Origin: Sphingomonas sp.
Lineage (GTDB): Bacteria > Pseudomonadota > Alphaproteobacteria > Sphingomonadales > Sphingomonadaceae
DNA length: 64,000 bases
Assembly (NCBI RefSeq): GCF_024508665.1
Contig: NZ_JANINP010000006.1
Coordinates: 496,001 to 560,000, forward strand
Direction: 5' to 3'
The position numbers and the translations under genes were made by a program. Below the pieces are notes generated by a model. It saw only the letters and a list, made by a program, of their open reading frames with translations. It was not told where the DNA came from and ran no database searches. Positions 9,676-18,127 of this stretch are shown piece after piece (the first letter of the stretch is position 1; every line of letters starts with the position of its first letter).

Positions 9676-10551
9676 TCAACACTCTTCGTCGATTACGATC
9701 TCGACCGATCTCACCTCGGCTTCGTCGATGCTCTGCTTGCCGAAATGCTGTTCGTCCTCGATGTTGATCACGGTCATGAACGTCTTCATTTTCAATATCT
9801 TCGCGATCCTATCGCCGGCAACCAAGACTTCGTCGTGGGGCACCGAAGAGTGCTCGCCCTCCGTCTCGGACTTCATCTCGGTACGATGGATGTCCTGGAG
9901 CGATAGGGCGCGCAGGATTGCCAAGGAATCGCACGATATCGGCTTACCCAGCCTCAACGACATTACGGTGCAGGATAGCTTGAAGCTGACCTTACCTGAC
10001 CTCGCCCGATCAAGGATCGTGTCCATCGCGTACGTTGCCCGAGCGACCGAGGGCAAGTTGCCCTCCGTGATCAGATGCCGGAAATCGCGAAAAGCGGCGC
10101 AAGCTTTGTATCGGTCGCCTCCGGTAGCGGACGGTCGCCTCCACAATCCGTATCGCGTGTCGACCTTGAGATCGTTGTCCCATTCTTCCTTGTCGAGGAT
10201 CGTACCGCGGACGATCTTCGGCGCGACGGTGTACACATCGACGCGGCACAGCGTTTCGCCATAGGGCTTAGGCACCGTGTAAAATTCGATCGGCCCATCG
10301 TGCAATCCCCTGGCCCGGTCGTCGGCGATCACGTTGCGCCCGACCCGCTGCAACAGCTTTGCGCCGAGTTCGGCGCTGCTGCCTTTTGGCGGCGGCGACG
10401 TCGGTTCGGGTATAGGCGTGGCCTCGGACATCGATACCGAAATTGGCTCCGGCCGAGCTGGGTGGGATACGAATGCCCATGTCGAGACCGCTCCCACAGC
10501 TACGCCAAGGACCAGAATCGCGATCTTCGGAGTGAGGGATGCGAGGCGCAT
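9676..10551 (-). CDS. hypothetical membrane-anchored or exported protein
   Basis: Not recognised. The 291 residues start with a basic N-terminus and one hydrophobic helix (about residues 8-28), then a proline/serine-rich linker (PEPTSPPPKGSS) and a folded region with cysteines in TLCRVDV, YKACAAF, KLSCTV and PISCDS, which could form disulfides if periplasmic. The C-terminal third is charged and ends in EEC. The long open frame has start-proximal export features and spacing typical of a monocistronic gene. It faces the hydrolase gene convergently. Function unknown. Confidence 0.7.
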   Translation of the reverse strand: MRLASLTPKIAILVLGVAVGAVSTWAFVSHPARPEPISVSMSEATPIPEPTSPPPKGSSAELGAKLLQRVGRNVIADDRARGLHDGPIEFYTVPKPYGETLCRVDVYTVAPKIVRGTILDKEEWDNDLKVDTRYGLWRRPSATGGDRYKACAAFRDFRHLITEGNLPSVARATYAMDTILDRARSGKVSFKLSCTVMSLRLGKPISCDSLAILRALSLQDIHRTEMKSETEGEHSSVPHDEVLVAGDRIAKILKMKTFMTVINIEDEQHFGKQSIDEAEVRSVEIVIDEEC

Positions 10552-10656
10552 GATCGGATGCTAACGCCACGGCGTTGGCTCCGCGAGCTAAGATGGCGTC
10601 GGCTCGCGTGCTCCGCTACGACGCGCTACCGCGTTCGCACTCGAGAAAGATATTGC

Positions 10657-11304
10657 TCAGTCCAACCCTGCGCGGATCGCAGCGCCGGCGACGAACGGCG
10701 CTCCTGCCACCAGCACCAGGCTGACTGCCGCCAGCAGTTTGAGCGCACCGATGCCGCCATCGAGACTGCCCGCGCCGAAGATCAGCAGCGGGACCGCGAG
10801 CGGCAGCAATAGCAAGCCGGCGATCGCGCCGGCGCCGCGCAGCCCAGCGACCAACGCGCCGGTCGCAAGCGCAAGCGCGGCCAGGCCGGGAGTGCCGATC
10901 AGCAGGCCGATTTCTACCCGGACCAGCGTCTCGGTGGAGAGATCGAGCAACGCCGCCGCGGGAAGAGCCGCGATCAGAACCGGCGGTGCGAAAGCGAGCC
11001 AGTGCGCGATCAGCTTGGCGAAGGCGATCGTCGCGGCGGACTGGCCGCGGGTCAGCAACTGGTCGATCACGCCGCTGGCCATGTCCGGCGCAACCAGGCG
11101 CTCGATCGGAATTAGCGCGGCAAGAAGGGCGGCCGCCCACAACACGCCACCGCCGACCCGCGCGAGCAATTTGGCGTCGGGGCCGATCGCGAAAGGAAAC
11201 AGGATCGCGACGAGCAGGAAGAACGCGACCGGCAGCAAAGCCCCGCCGCCGATCCAGGCCCGACGCAGGTCGCGGGCGATGAGCGAGGCGAGGATCGAGC
11301 TCAC
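10657..11304 (-). CDS. ccmB: heme exporter permease CcmB
   Basis: Membrane subunit of the CcmAB ABC complex of system I cytochrome c maturation; with CcmA it powers release of heme-loaded CcmE. The 215 residues form about six helices, and the N-terminus LIARDLRRAWIGGG is typical of CcmB. The start overlaps the ccmA stop by 4 bases. No ccmC, ccmD or ccmE follows here; in many alphaproteobacteria these are elsewhere. Confidence 0.92.
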   Translation of the reverse strand: MSSILASLIARDLRRAWIGGGALLPVAFFLLVAILFPFAIGPDAKLLARVGGGVLWAAALLAALIPIERLVAPDMASGVIDQLLTRGQSAATIAFAKLIAHWLAFAPPVLIAALPAAALLDLSTETLVRVEIGLLIGTPGLAALALATGALVAGLRGAGAIAGLLLLPLAVPLLIFGAGSLDGGIGALKLLAAVSLVLVAGAPFVAGAAIRAGLD

Positions 11305-11894
11305 GCCACGTTATCCAAATGGGGCAGGCTCCGGGAAAGATCGATCGTGATCGCATCGGGCAAAGTGATCGGCGTGTGGCTTGCGACCAGGATCGCGCCG
11401 CCCGAGGCGCGATGCGTGGCGATCGCGGTTTCGAGCAAAGAGAGTGCGGCTTTGTCCAACCCGTTGGCCGGCTCGTCGAGCAGCCAGAGCGGTGCCCCGC
11501 TGGCGATAATGCGGGCGATCGCGGCGCGGCGGCGCTGGCCGGTCGAAAGCAGGCGGACCGGGATGTCGGCCAGTTCGGCCAGAGCAAGCGCTTCGAGCGC
11601 GGCCCCGACCTTGCCGACCGTACCATCCAGCCCCGCCCAGAAAGCGAGCGCGCGGGCCAGCGGCAATTCCTCGTCGAGCGAGGCTTGCTCGGTCAGCAAT
11701 GCACGCGGCGCGTCGCCGGTGATGCGGCCGGCGGCCGGAGCAAGCAGTCCGGCGGCGAGGCGGATCAGGCTCGACTTGCCGATGCCGTTGGGGCCGGTGA
11801 CCAGTGCCGCATCACCGGTTCCGAGCGCGAAGGACAGGTCCTCGAACAGCGCGCGGCCGCCGCGAATGCAGGTGACGGAAGAGAAACTCAGCAT
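11301..11894 (-). CDS. ccmA: heme exporter ATP-binding protein CcmA
   Basis: ATPase partner of CcmB, 197 residues. Seen: Walker A TGPNGIGKSS, signature LSTGQRRRAAIARI and Walker B LWLLDEPANGLD followed by a switch histidine in VASHTPI. The ORF track starts 28 codons earlier, but that extension reads through a dispersed GC palindrome (11913-11939); MLSFSSVTCIRGGR is the normal CcmA beginning. Confidence 0.93.
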   Translation of the reverse strand: MLSFSSVTCIRGGRALFEDLSFALGTGDAALVTGPNGIGKSSLIRLAAGLLAPAAGRITGDAPRALLTEQASLDEELPLARALAFWAGLDGTVGKVGAALEALALAELADIPVRLLSTGQRRRAAIARIIASGAPLWLLDEPANGLDKAALSLLETAIATHRASGGAILVASHTPITLPDAITIDLSRSLPHLDNVA

Positions 11895-11912
11895 GCGCGC
11901 CCGCCCCGCTCG

Positions 11913-11939
11913 TACCCCCGCTTTCGCGGGGATGACGAC
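11913..11939. repeat. short dispersed palindrome (TACCCCCGCTTTCGCGGGGATGACGA type)
   Basis: The arms CCCCGC/GCGGGG flank TTTC and are followed by ATGACGA. Sequences of this form are widespread between genes in proteobacterial genomes. Lies between ccmA and the zincin gene. Confidence 0.6.
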
Positions 11940-11967
11940 AGGCGAGACGTGGATGATGCGAGAGAGC

Positions 11968-12384
11968 TCACGCTTCATCCTCCAGCCGGTGCATATCTTC
12001 GTCGCTCAGCCCGAAATGGTGCCCGACTTCATGGATCACGATATGCCGCACGAGTGTCGACAGATCTTCGCCATCCTCGATCCATTCGTCGAGAATCGCG
12101 CGGCGGTATAGATGGATGCGGTCGGGCATCGCGCCCGATTCCATCGACGATTTCTCGCCGATAGGACGGCCGTGGTAGACGCCGGTCAGATCGAATGGGC
12201 TCTCGATATCGAGCGCCTTCAGCGTCTCGTCATCGGCAAAATCCTCGACGATCAGCACGACGTCGCCGAGATGGCGGCGAAACTCGTCGGGCAGCGCCGC
12301 GAGCGTGCGGCGTGCGATCGCCTCGATCTCTTGTGCGCTTGGCGCGACATGTGCGCCCTCTTGCCCGCTCATGACGAGCGGCAT
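11968..12384 (-). CDS. metallopeptidase family protein (zincin-like)
   Basis: A small 138-residue protein with the zinc-metalloprotease motif [13 protein letters not shown] (HExxH plus downstream aspartates) near the C-terminus and acidic segments typical of the zincin_1 family (PF06262). Proteolytic activity of this family is largely unproven. Two starts are possible, ATG 12384 and ATG 12372; neither has a strong Shine-Dalgarno sequence. Divergent from phhB with only 40 bases between. Confidence 0.85.
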   Translation of the reverse strand: MPLVMSGQEGAHVAPSAQEIEAIARRTLAALPDEFRRHLGDVVLIVEDFADDETLKALDIESPFDLTGVYHGRPIGEKSSMESGAMPDRIHLYRRAILDEWIEDGEDLSTLVRHIVIHEVGHHFGLSDEDMHRLEDEA

Positions 12385-12424
12385 AGGCCGTTATCCATCG
12401 CGGCGGCAAGCAAGGGAGAAGGCG

Positions 12425-12715
12425 ATGGTCGAACAACTGACCGACGAGGAACGGGGTGAGGCGCTCGATGAACTCGACGAATGGGATTATGACGAAGGCC
12501 GCGACGCGATCAGCCGCAGCATCACCTTCGCCGATTTCAGCGAGGCGTTCGCGTTCATGACGCGTGTCGCGCTGCTGGCCGAAAAGCACGACCACCATCC
12601 CGAATGGTCGAACGTGTGGAACCGCGTCGACATCACCTTGACCACGCACGATGCCGGCGGATTGTCGCATCGCGACATCGCGATGGCGGAAGCGATCGAC
12701 GAGCTGGTGGATTAG
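12425..12715 (+). CDS. phhB: pterin-4a-carbinolamine dehydratase
   Basis: Dehydrates 4a-hydroxytetrahydrobiopterin during recycling of the phenylalanine hydroxylase cofactor; some members act as transcriptional coactivators. The 96 residues contain the family motif [20 protein letters not shown] followed by [11 protein letters not shown], with the active-site histidines and aspartate in the expected spacing. ATG 12425 has GGGAGAAGG just upstream. No phhA is nearby. Confidence 0.93.
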   Translation: MVEQLTDEERGEALDELDEWDYDEGRDAISRSITFADFSEAFAFMTRVALLAEKHDHHPEWSNVWNRVDITLTTHDAGGLSHRDIAMAEAIDELVD

Positions 12716-12732
12716 CGACAGTCGCAATCCGT

Positions 12733-13470
12733 CTAACGGATATCCTCATAGCCCTTGGTGGCGGGCTTGCCGCGGAAGACGATCGAGAAATAATTGAGGA
12801 AATAGATGCCGGCGATCTTGGCGAAGCCCTGTTTCTTCATCCGCCTTCCCGAGGTGGGCATCACGAAGCGCGGGGAGAACAGCACCTTGCCCTGCTGCTT
12901 GGCGCGCTTGGCGATGTCGACATCCTCACCGTAGAATTCGATCGAGCTGTCGAACCCGCCCATCCGTTCGAGCACGTCCCGCGGGATCGCGAAATTGCCG
13001 CCGACCATCATATAACCGGTGATGTTGTAGAGCGGCCGCGCGGCGACGAACCAACCGCTTGAGACCTTGTTGCGCAGGCCGCTGAGGTCGTAAAAACTGT
13101 ACGGCCCCGACAGGCAGGCCAGATCGTTCCGGTTTTCGAACTGCTCCCAGATCTGCTCGATCCAGCCAGCGGGCGGATGCGTATCGGCATCGACATAGGC
13201 CAGGATATCGCCGGAGGCCGACAGGAAGCCGCGCTGGCGTGCCCGGGTAATCCCTTTTTCCGGCTCGAACACATAGGTGACGCCGGGATAGCGCTCGATC
13301 ACTTCCCGGGTGCGGTCGGTGCTGTTGTTGTCGACGACGATGATTTCAGCCGCCTTGCCGGCGACGTTACGCATTACCGCGTCGAGGCAGGCGGGGAGAT
13401 ATTCCTCCTCGTTATAAGCGGGGATGATCAGGCTGATGGTCGGCCTTCGCTCTGGGGTCACGCCGGGCAT
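12733..13470 (-). CDS. family 2 glycosyltransferase
   Basis: A 245-residue GT-A fold enzyme. Seen: LIIPAYNEEEYLPACLDAV, VVDNNSTDRT and the metal-binding YVDADTHPP, then GGFDSSIEFYGEDVDIAKR, which fits the acceptor/catalytic region of GT2 enzymes. No multi-helix membrane domain, so it is probably peripheral. Donor and acceptor sugars cannot be told. Convergent with phhB. Confidence 0.88.
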   Translation of the reverse strand: MPGVTPERRPTISLIIPAYNEEEYLPACLDAVMRNVAGKAAEIIVVDNNSTDRTREVIERYPGVTYVFEPEKGITRARQRGFLSASGDILAYVDADTHPPAGWIEQIWEQFENRNDLACLSGPYSFYDLSGLRNKVSSGWFVAARPLYNITGYMMVGGNFAIPRDVLERMGGFDSSIEFYGEDVDIAKRAKQQGKVLFSPRFVMPTSGRRMKKQGFAKIAGIYFLNYFSIVFRGKPATKGYEDIR

Positions 13471-13600
13471 GTTTCGCTAGTGCCGCAATATCCGCTTCCT
13501 GGCCAGAGCAAGAGCATGGTAAAACCAGAGATATTCGCCGGCTAGGGTCCCGCGCATGTCGCGCTCGCGATCAGCGCCATAGGCCGCGGCGGGCGCCGCG

Positions 13601-14521
13601 TCAAAGCGCCAGCGACCAGGTCTGGCCGATCAGGTCCTGGCCGAATGAATGATGCGGCGCTTCGTCCACCAGCACGAAACCGGCGCGTTCATATATCTGG
13701 CGCGCGGCGGTGAGGACGCTATTGGTCCAAAGATCGAGCCGCTTGTATCCGGCCGCGCGCGCGCGATCGACGCAGGCCGCGACCAACATCTTGCCGACGC
13801 CGGTCCCGCGCGCGTCGCGCTCGACATAGAGCAGGCGCAATTTGCCCACGTCCGGTTCGTCACCATGAACCAGGAAGATCGAGCCCGCCATCCGGCCGTC
13901 CATCTCCGCTATCCACGCGGCGTCGCGAGCGGGATCGAAGGACTGGTGGAAGTCGGCAAGGATGCGCGCGACCAGCGCCTCATAGTCGCTATTCCAGCCA
14001 TATTCCTCCGCATAGAGGATCGCCTGTCGAGCGATCACCATGCCGAGGTCGCCGGGCCGAAGTCTGCGCAGGATGGGCCCGGATGGGTCTTCCTCGAACA
14101 CACGGGTAATCGTGCTCGCCGCCGAAAGCATCGCCGCGCGCCGGAATGGCGGCAATTCGTCCAGCAGCGCGCCAATCGCGCGGCGCGTGTTGTTTTCCAA
14201 AGCGGTAAAGGCTGCCCGGCCTTGATCGGTGAGCGCCAGCAATTGATGGCGACCATGCGATGGGTCGTCGCGCGTCGCGACCAGGCCGCGATTGGCGAAC
14301 CGCTTGATCGTGCGGCTGATCTGCGCCGGATCGAGACGGAGCGCGCGGGCGATCTCGGCGCCGGTCGGGTCGGACCGATTGGCCAGCTCGTAGAGAACGC
14401 GGGCCTCGCTCAGGGTGAACGGGCTGTCATCGAGATGCGCGTCGAGCAGTCCGAGTCGGCTGGTATAGACTCGGTTGAATGCGCGTAGCGCGGCCACATC
14501 CCGCTCCTGTCGAATCGTCAT
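13601..14521 (-). CDS. MarR-type regulator fused to GNAT acetyltransferase
   Basis: A two-domain protein of 306 residues. Residues 1-150 are a winged-helix MarR domain (SEARVLYELANRSDPTGAEIARAL, then DPAQISRTIKRFANRGLV and the wing DPSHGRHQLLALT). Residues 155-306 are a GNAT domain with the acetyl-CoA loop ERDARGTGVGKMLV and WTNSVLTAARQIYERAGF. Such fusions are known; substrate and regulon are unknown. A palindromic operator overlaps the -10 box of its own promoter, so autorepression is likely. ATG 14521 follows that promoter at normal distance. Confidence 0.92.
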   Translation of the reverse strand: MTIRQERDVAALRAFNRVYTSRLGLLDAHLDDSPFTLSEARVLYELANRSDPTGAEIARALRLDPAQISRTIKRFANRGLVATRDDPSHGRHQLLALTDQGRAAFTALENNTRRAIGALLDELPPFRRAAMLSAASTITRVFEEDPSGPILRRLRPGDLGMVIARQAILYAEEYGWNSDYEALVARILADFHQSFDPARDAAWIAEMDGRMAGSIFLVHGDEPDVGKLRLLYVERDARGTGVGKMLVAACVDRARAAGYKRLDLWTNSVLTAARQIYERAGFVLVDEAPHHSFGQDLIGQTWSLAL

Positions 14522-14536
14522 CTCGCTTCATCCGCC

Positions 14537-14559
14537 ATGTTGATCGAATCAACATTATA
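14537..14559 (-). promoter_or_regulatory. promoter and palindromic operator of the MarR-GNAT gene
   Basis: ATGTTGAT-CGA-ATCAACAT is a perfect 8-bp inverted repeat (14537-14555). On the minus strand a consensus TATAAT (14554-14559) abuts it, with TTGTTG about 15 bases upstream as a possible -35. A half-site ATCAACA lies near 14572-14578. The layout fits MarR autorepression. Confidence 0.72.
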
Positions 14560-14605
14560 GGATGATGACTGAATCAACAATACGCGTATATTGGGCTGGC
14601 CTCGG

Positions 14606-15400
14606 CTAGTCCCGGCTGCCGATTCCGCGCCGCATCATCTTCCTCAACTGGCCCGGCATCCAGCGCGCTGCGAATTTCATGCGGAAGGCGGTCTTGCCGA
14701 CATAGGTGTGGACGGCATCGCCATGGACCGCGTTCCACGCCGCGTCCGCGACGTCGGCGGCGCTGCTCAGTTCCAACCCGCCCTCGGTCACCGTCTCGCG
14801 AATAGTGCGATTGCTGCCCTCGATCGGTCCCTGGAGCAGGGGCGTGTCGATAAAGGCGGGGACGAGGTCGCGGACCTTGATGCCGTCGCCATACCATTCG
14901 CCGTCGAGCGCCTCAGTCAACGAGCGCACGCCGAACTTGGTCGCCGAATAGACCGACAGGCCGGCCGAGCCGTAGATCGCCGAGGCCGAGGCGGTGTTGA
15001 GCAGGCAGGATCCCGGCGTCTTGGCCAGATAGGCATGGCCGATCTTGGCGCCGTTGAGCACGCCGACCAGGTTGATCTGGACGACACGGTCGAGATCCTC
15101 GAAGCTCATCTCGGCGATCGGGCCGCCGGTGCCGATGCCGGCGTTGTTGAACAGCACGTCGAGCCGCCCGCCGGTCTTCGACGTGAAATCGTCGAGGTCG
15201 GTCTTCCACGAATCGCGATCGCGCACGTCCATGATGTAGGTGTCGCTCATGCCCACGGGCAGCAATGCCGCGGTTTCGCTCAGCCCCTTGGCGTTGACGT
15301 CGGCCAGACCGACACGCCAGCCCTCGCGCGCGAAACGCTGCGCGACGGCGCGTCCGATGCCCGATCCACCACCGGTGATGAAGATTGCCTTCGTTTCCAT
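14606..15400 (-). CDS. short-chain dehydrogenase/reductase
   Basis: A 264-residue NAD(P)-dependent oxidoreductase. Seen: TGGGSGIGRAV cofactor motif at residues 8-18, NNAGIGTGG, the catalytic serine in NTASASAIYG and YSATKFG (YxxxK). Substrate is unknown. The track start at 15475 was rejected because METKAIFITGGG at 15400 is a typical SDR start and GGGGAGCGAGG lies just upstream of it. Confidence 0.9.
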   Translation of the reverse strand: METKAIFITGGGSGIGRAVAQRFAREGWRVGLADVNAKGLSETAALLPVGMSDTYIMDVRDRDSWKTDLDDFTSKTGGRLDVLFNNAGIGTGGPIAEMSFEDLDRVVQINLVGVLNGAKIGHAYLAKTPGSCLLNTASASAIYGSAGLSVYSATKFGVRSLTEALDGEWYGDGIKVRDLVPAFIDTPLLQGPIEGSNRTIRETVTEGGLELSSAADVADAAWNAVHGDAVHTYVGKTAFRMKFAARWMPGQLRKMMRRGIGSRD

Positions 15401-15478
15401 CCTCGCTCCCCTTGATCTCGTCATGTCGGACGTGTTCCGGCATCCAACCATCCCCAAGCCACAGGCTTGCGGCACGTT

Positions 15479-15505
15479 GGACCCCGGAACAAGTCCGGGG
15501 TGACG
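15479..15505. repeat. short dispersed palindrome
   Basis: ACCCCGGA-ACAAG-TCCGGGGT is a perfect 8-bp inverted repeat followed by GACGAAT. It lies between the divergently transcribed SDR and ABC transporter genes and is part of a stretch resembling other dispersed intergenic elements of this genome. Confidence 0.55.
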
Positions 15506-15551
15506 AATTTGGCGGTTTGACCCTATCGCTCAGCTCCCGCACAACGGCGCC

Positions 15552-16325
15552 GTGAGCACGCAGGGCCCTTCTCTCGAACTAAGCGGCGTAACCAAATCCT
15601 ATCCAGGCGGCACTGTCGCGGTAGACGACGTCTCGGTCGAGATCGCCGGCGGCAGCTTCGTCGCACTGGTCGGCAGTTCGGGGTCGGGCAAGTCGACGCT
15701 GCTCAAGACGATCAACGGGCTGATCGAGCCGAGCAAGGGCAGCATCGCGATCGACGGGCAGGCGATCGACGTCGAGGATCGCTTCCGGCTGCGGCGGCGG
15801 ATCGGCTATGTCTTCCAGAATATCGGACTGTTCCCCCATCTGACGGTTGCAGAGAATGTCGCGATCGGGCTCAGGCTGGAGGGCGAGAAGAACCCCCGCA
15901 CGCGCGTTGCCGAGTTGCTCGGACTGGTCGATCTGCCGGCCGATTTCGCCGAGCGGATGCCCGACGCCTTGTCGGGCGGCCAGCGTCAGCGTGTCGGCGT
16001 GGCGCGTGCCTTGGCGACGGAGCCGCGCCTGCTGCTGATGGACGAGCCGTTCGGCGCGCTCGATCCGGTCACGCGCGACCAATTGGGCGGCGCGATCCGC
16101 GCGTTGCATGATCGGCTCGGGCTGACCACCATCATGGTCACGCACGACATGGCCGAGGCGCTGCTGCTCGCCGACCGCGTGCTGGTGATGGAAAGGGGAC
16201 GGATCGTTGCCGATGCAACCCCGTATGGGCTGTTAGCAGGGCAGGGCGGGGCGGAGGCGCAGGCGTTGGTCGCGGTGCCGCGCGAGCAGATGAGGCGATT
16301 GGCTGCGCTGGAATCAGAGTCGTGA
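15552..16325 (+). CDS. osmoprotectant-type ABC transporter ATP-binding protein
   Basis: Cytoplasmic ATPase of 257 residues. Seen: Walker A GSSGSGKST, Q-loop YVFQNIGLFPHLT, signature LSGGQRQRVGVARAL, Walker B LLLMDEPFGALD and the switch histidine in VTHDMAEA. Together with the next gene it resembles the glycine betaine/choline (OpuB/OpuC, ProV) family, but it lacks the usual C-terminal CBS pair. Start is GTG 15552. Confidence 0.87.
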   Translation: MSTQGPSLELSGVTKSYPGGTVAVDDVSVEIAGGSFVALVGSSGSGKSTLLKTINGLIEPSKGSIAIDGQAIDVEDRFRLRRRIGYVFQNIGLFPHLTVAENVAIGLRLEGEKNPRTRVAELLGLVDLPADFAERMPDALSGGQRQRVGVARALATEPRLLLMDEPFGALDPVTRDQLGGAIRALHDRLGLTTIMVTHDMAEALLLADRVLVMERGRIVADATPYGLLAGQGGAEAQALVAVPREQMRRLAALESES

Positions 16326-16340
16326 GGGGGCCGCTCCAAT

Positions 16341-16470
16341 TCCTCCCCGCTCGCGGGGAGGGGGACCAGCCGAAGGCTGGTGGAGAGGGCGCGCCACAAG
16401 CGGCACCCCTTGAGGCCTACCCCCTCCACCATCGCTGGCGCGATGGTCCCCCTCCCCGTGCCGGGGAGGA
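16341..16470. repeat. intergenic palindromic repeat, family B
   Basis: A 130-bp imperfect inverted repeat: TCCTCCCCGCTCGCGGGG ... GGGGACCA on the left mirrors TGGTCCCCCTCCCC ... GGGGAGGA on the right, each arm itself containing a small hairpin. It lies between the two genes of the ABC importer. Confidence 0.8.
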
Positions 16471-16476
16471 TTTCAA

Positions 16477-18042
16477 GTGACCGACTTCCTCGATGCCCTC
16501 GCGCGCGTGCCGGATCTCCTCGCACAACATCTCCTCCTCGCGATGAGCGCGCTGGTTCTCGGAATCATCCTCAGCCTGCCGCTAGCCGTTTGGTCGGCGC
16601 GCGTGCCCTCGGTCGGTCGGATCGCGCTCGGCTTCGCCAGCCTAATCCAGACCATACCGAGCCTCGCGCTGCTGGCGCTGTTCTATCCGATCCTGCTGTC
16701 GCTCTCGACCCTGGTCGGTGGCGGAATTCCCGCGTTAGGCTTCCTTCCCTCGCTCCTCGCGCTGACGCTCTATGCCTTGCTGCCGATTCTCAGGAACGGG
16801 GTGACGGGACTCGCCGGGATCGATCCAGCGGTAATCGAGGCGGCCGACGGCGTCGGGATGACGGCGTGGCAGAAATTGCGGCTAGTCGAGGCGCCGTTGG
16901 TCGCACCGGTGCTGATGGCCGGGATTCGAACCGCCGCGGTATGGACGATCGGCGCAGCGACTCTGTCCACCACGGTCGGCCAGCCGAGCCTGGGCGATAT
17001 GATCTTCGCCGGGCTGCAAACGCAGAATTGGGCGTTGGTTCTCGCCGGGTGCACAGCCGCAGCGGGATTGGCGCTCGCAGTCGACGCGCTGCTTGGCGTG
17101 ATCGAGCGCGGCATCGCGCGGCGCGGGCGGGGTGGCCCGTGGATCGCGTTCGGTCTGCTCGCGCTCGGCGTCGTGGTTGCCTTGCTCCCGGCGCTCCCGG
17201 TCCGGCAGGAAACGGTGACGATCGGCGCCAAGGGCTTTTCCGAGCAATATATCCTGGCGCGGATGATCGGCCATCGGCTCGAGGCGGCAGGCTATCGCGT
17301 CCGCTATAAGGAAGGGCTGGGGTCCGGCGTCATGTTCGCGGCGCTGACGTCGAGCGACGTCGATGTCGCGGTCGACTATACCGGCACGATCTGGACCAAC
17401 GAGATGAAACGGACCGACACGCCGCCGCGCGATGCGATGCTGGCGGCGATCCGAATCTGGCAGCAGAAACAGGGGCTGAACCTGCTTGGGCGGATGGGGT
17501 TCGAAAATGCCTATGCCTTCGCGATGCGTGGCGATCGGGCCAAGGCGCTGGGGATCGCCGGTCTCGACGATCTGGTGGCGAAGGCGCCGGAGCTGCAATT
17601 CGGCGCCGATCTCGAATTCCTCGAACGCCCCGAATGGAAAGCGGTGCGCGCCGCCTATCCGATCCGGTTCGGGTCGGCCCATGCCTATAGTCCCACCTTC
17701 ATGTATCGCGCGCTGGAAAGCGGGCAGGCCGATGTGATCTCGGCTTTCTCGTCCGACGGGCGGATCGCCGCCGACAAGCTGACCGTGCTGAGCGATCCCA
17801 GGGGCGCTATCCCCAATTACGACGCGATCCTGATCATCGCGCCGCGCTACGCGAAGGATGCGCGGATGATCGCGGCGTTGAAACCGCTGATCGGGCGGGT
17901 GCCGGTCGAGGCGATGCGCGAGGCCAATTACATGGTCGATCGCGATGTGGGGAAGGTGACCCCGGACGCGGCGGCGCAGTGGCTGGAGAAGCGGGTGGGG
18001 TTGCAGGCGGTAGCGCAGAAGCCGGCCTCTCGACGCGGCTAA
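16477..18042 (+). CDS. ABC transporter permease fused to substrate-binding domain (osmoprotectant type)
   Basis: A 521-residue fusion. Residues 1-245 are a permease with about six helices and the permease signature near EAADGVGMTAWQKLRLVEAPL; residues 245-521 are an OpuBC/ProX-like binding domain starting at VTIGAKGFSEQYILARMIG, exposed to the periplasm. The layout is known for glycine betaine, choline and carnitine importers. Ligand is not certain. It follows its ATPase after a 151-base gap filled by a repeat. Stop TAA lies inside a palindrome. Confidence 0.87.
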   Translation: MTDFLDALARVPDLLAQHLLLAMSALVLGIILSLPLAVWSARVPSVGRIALGFASLIQTIPSLALLALFYPILLSLSTLVGGGIPALGFLPSLLALTLYALLPILRNGVTGLAGIDPAVIEAADGVGMTAWQKLRLVEAPLVAPVLMAGIRTAAVWTIGAATLSTTVGQPSLGDMIFAGLQTQNWALVLAGCTAAAGLALAVDALLGVIERGIARRGRGGPWIAFGLLALGVVVALLPALPVRQETVTIGAKGFSEQYILARMIGHRLEAAGYRVRYKEGLGSGVMFAALTSSDVDVAVDYTGTIWTNEMKRTDTPPRDAMLAAIRIWQQKQGLNLLGRMGFENAYAFAMRGDRAKALGIAGLDDLVAKAPELQFGADLEFLERPEWKAVRAAYPIRFGSAHAYSPTFMYRALESGQADVISAFSSDGRIAADKLTVLSDPRGAIPNYDAILIIAPRYAKDARMIAALKPLIGRVPVEAMREANYMVDRDVGKVTPDAAAQWLEKRVGLQAVAQKPASRRG

Positions 18043-18114
18043 GCCGCGTCGGACGGCGCCTTTGGCGCCGCCGGCCGGGCCGGCGCGTCTCCCTGAATAG
18101 CACCGCTATTCAGG
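18032..18114. terminator. stacked hairpins between convergent genes
   Basis: Three consecutive inverted repeats: GACGCGGCT-A-AGCCGCGTC (18032-18050), GGCGCC-TTT-GGCGCC (about 18055-18069) and CCTGAATAGC-ACC-GCTATTCAGG (18092-18114). No strong U tract on either side. They separate the ABC importer from the convergent TonB receptor gene and probably work as a bidirectional transcription barrier. Confidence 0.55.
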
Positions 18115-18127
18115 GGCGCGCTCGGCC

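Noticed and set aside
10616-11626. 336-aa minus-strand ORF across ccmA and ccmB
   Set aside because: Off-frame shadow of two well-identified genes.
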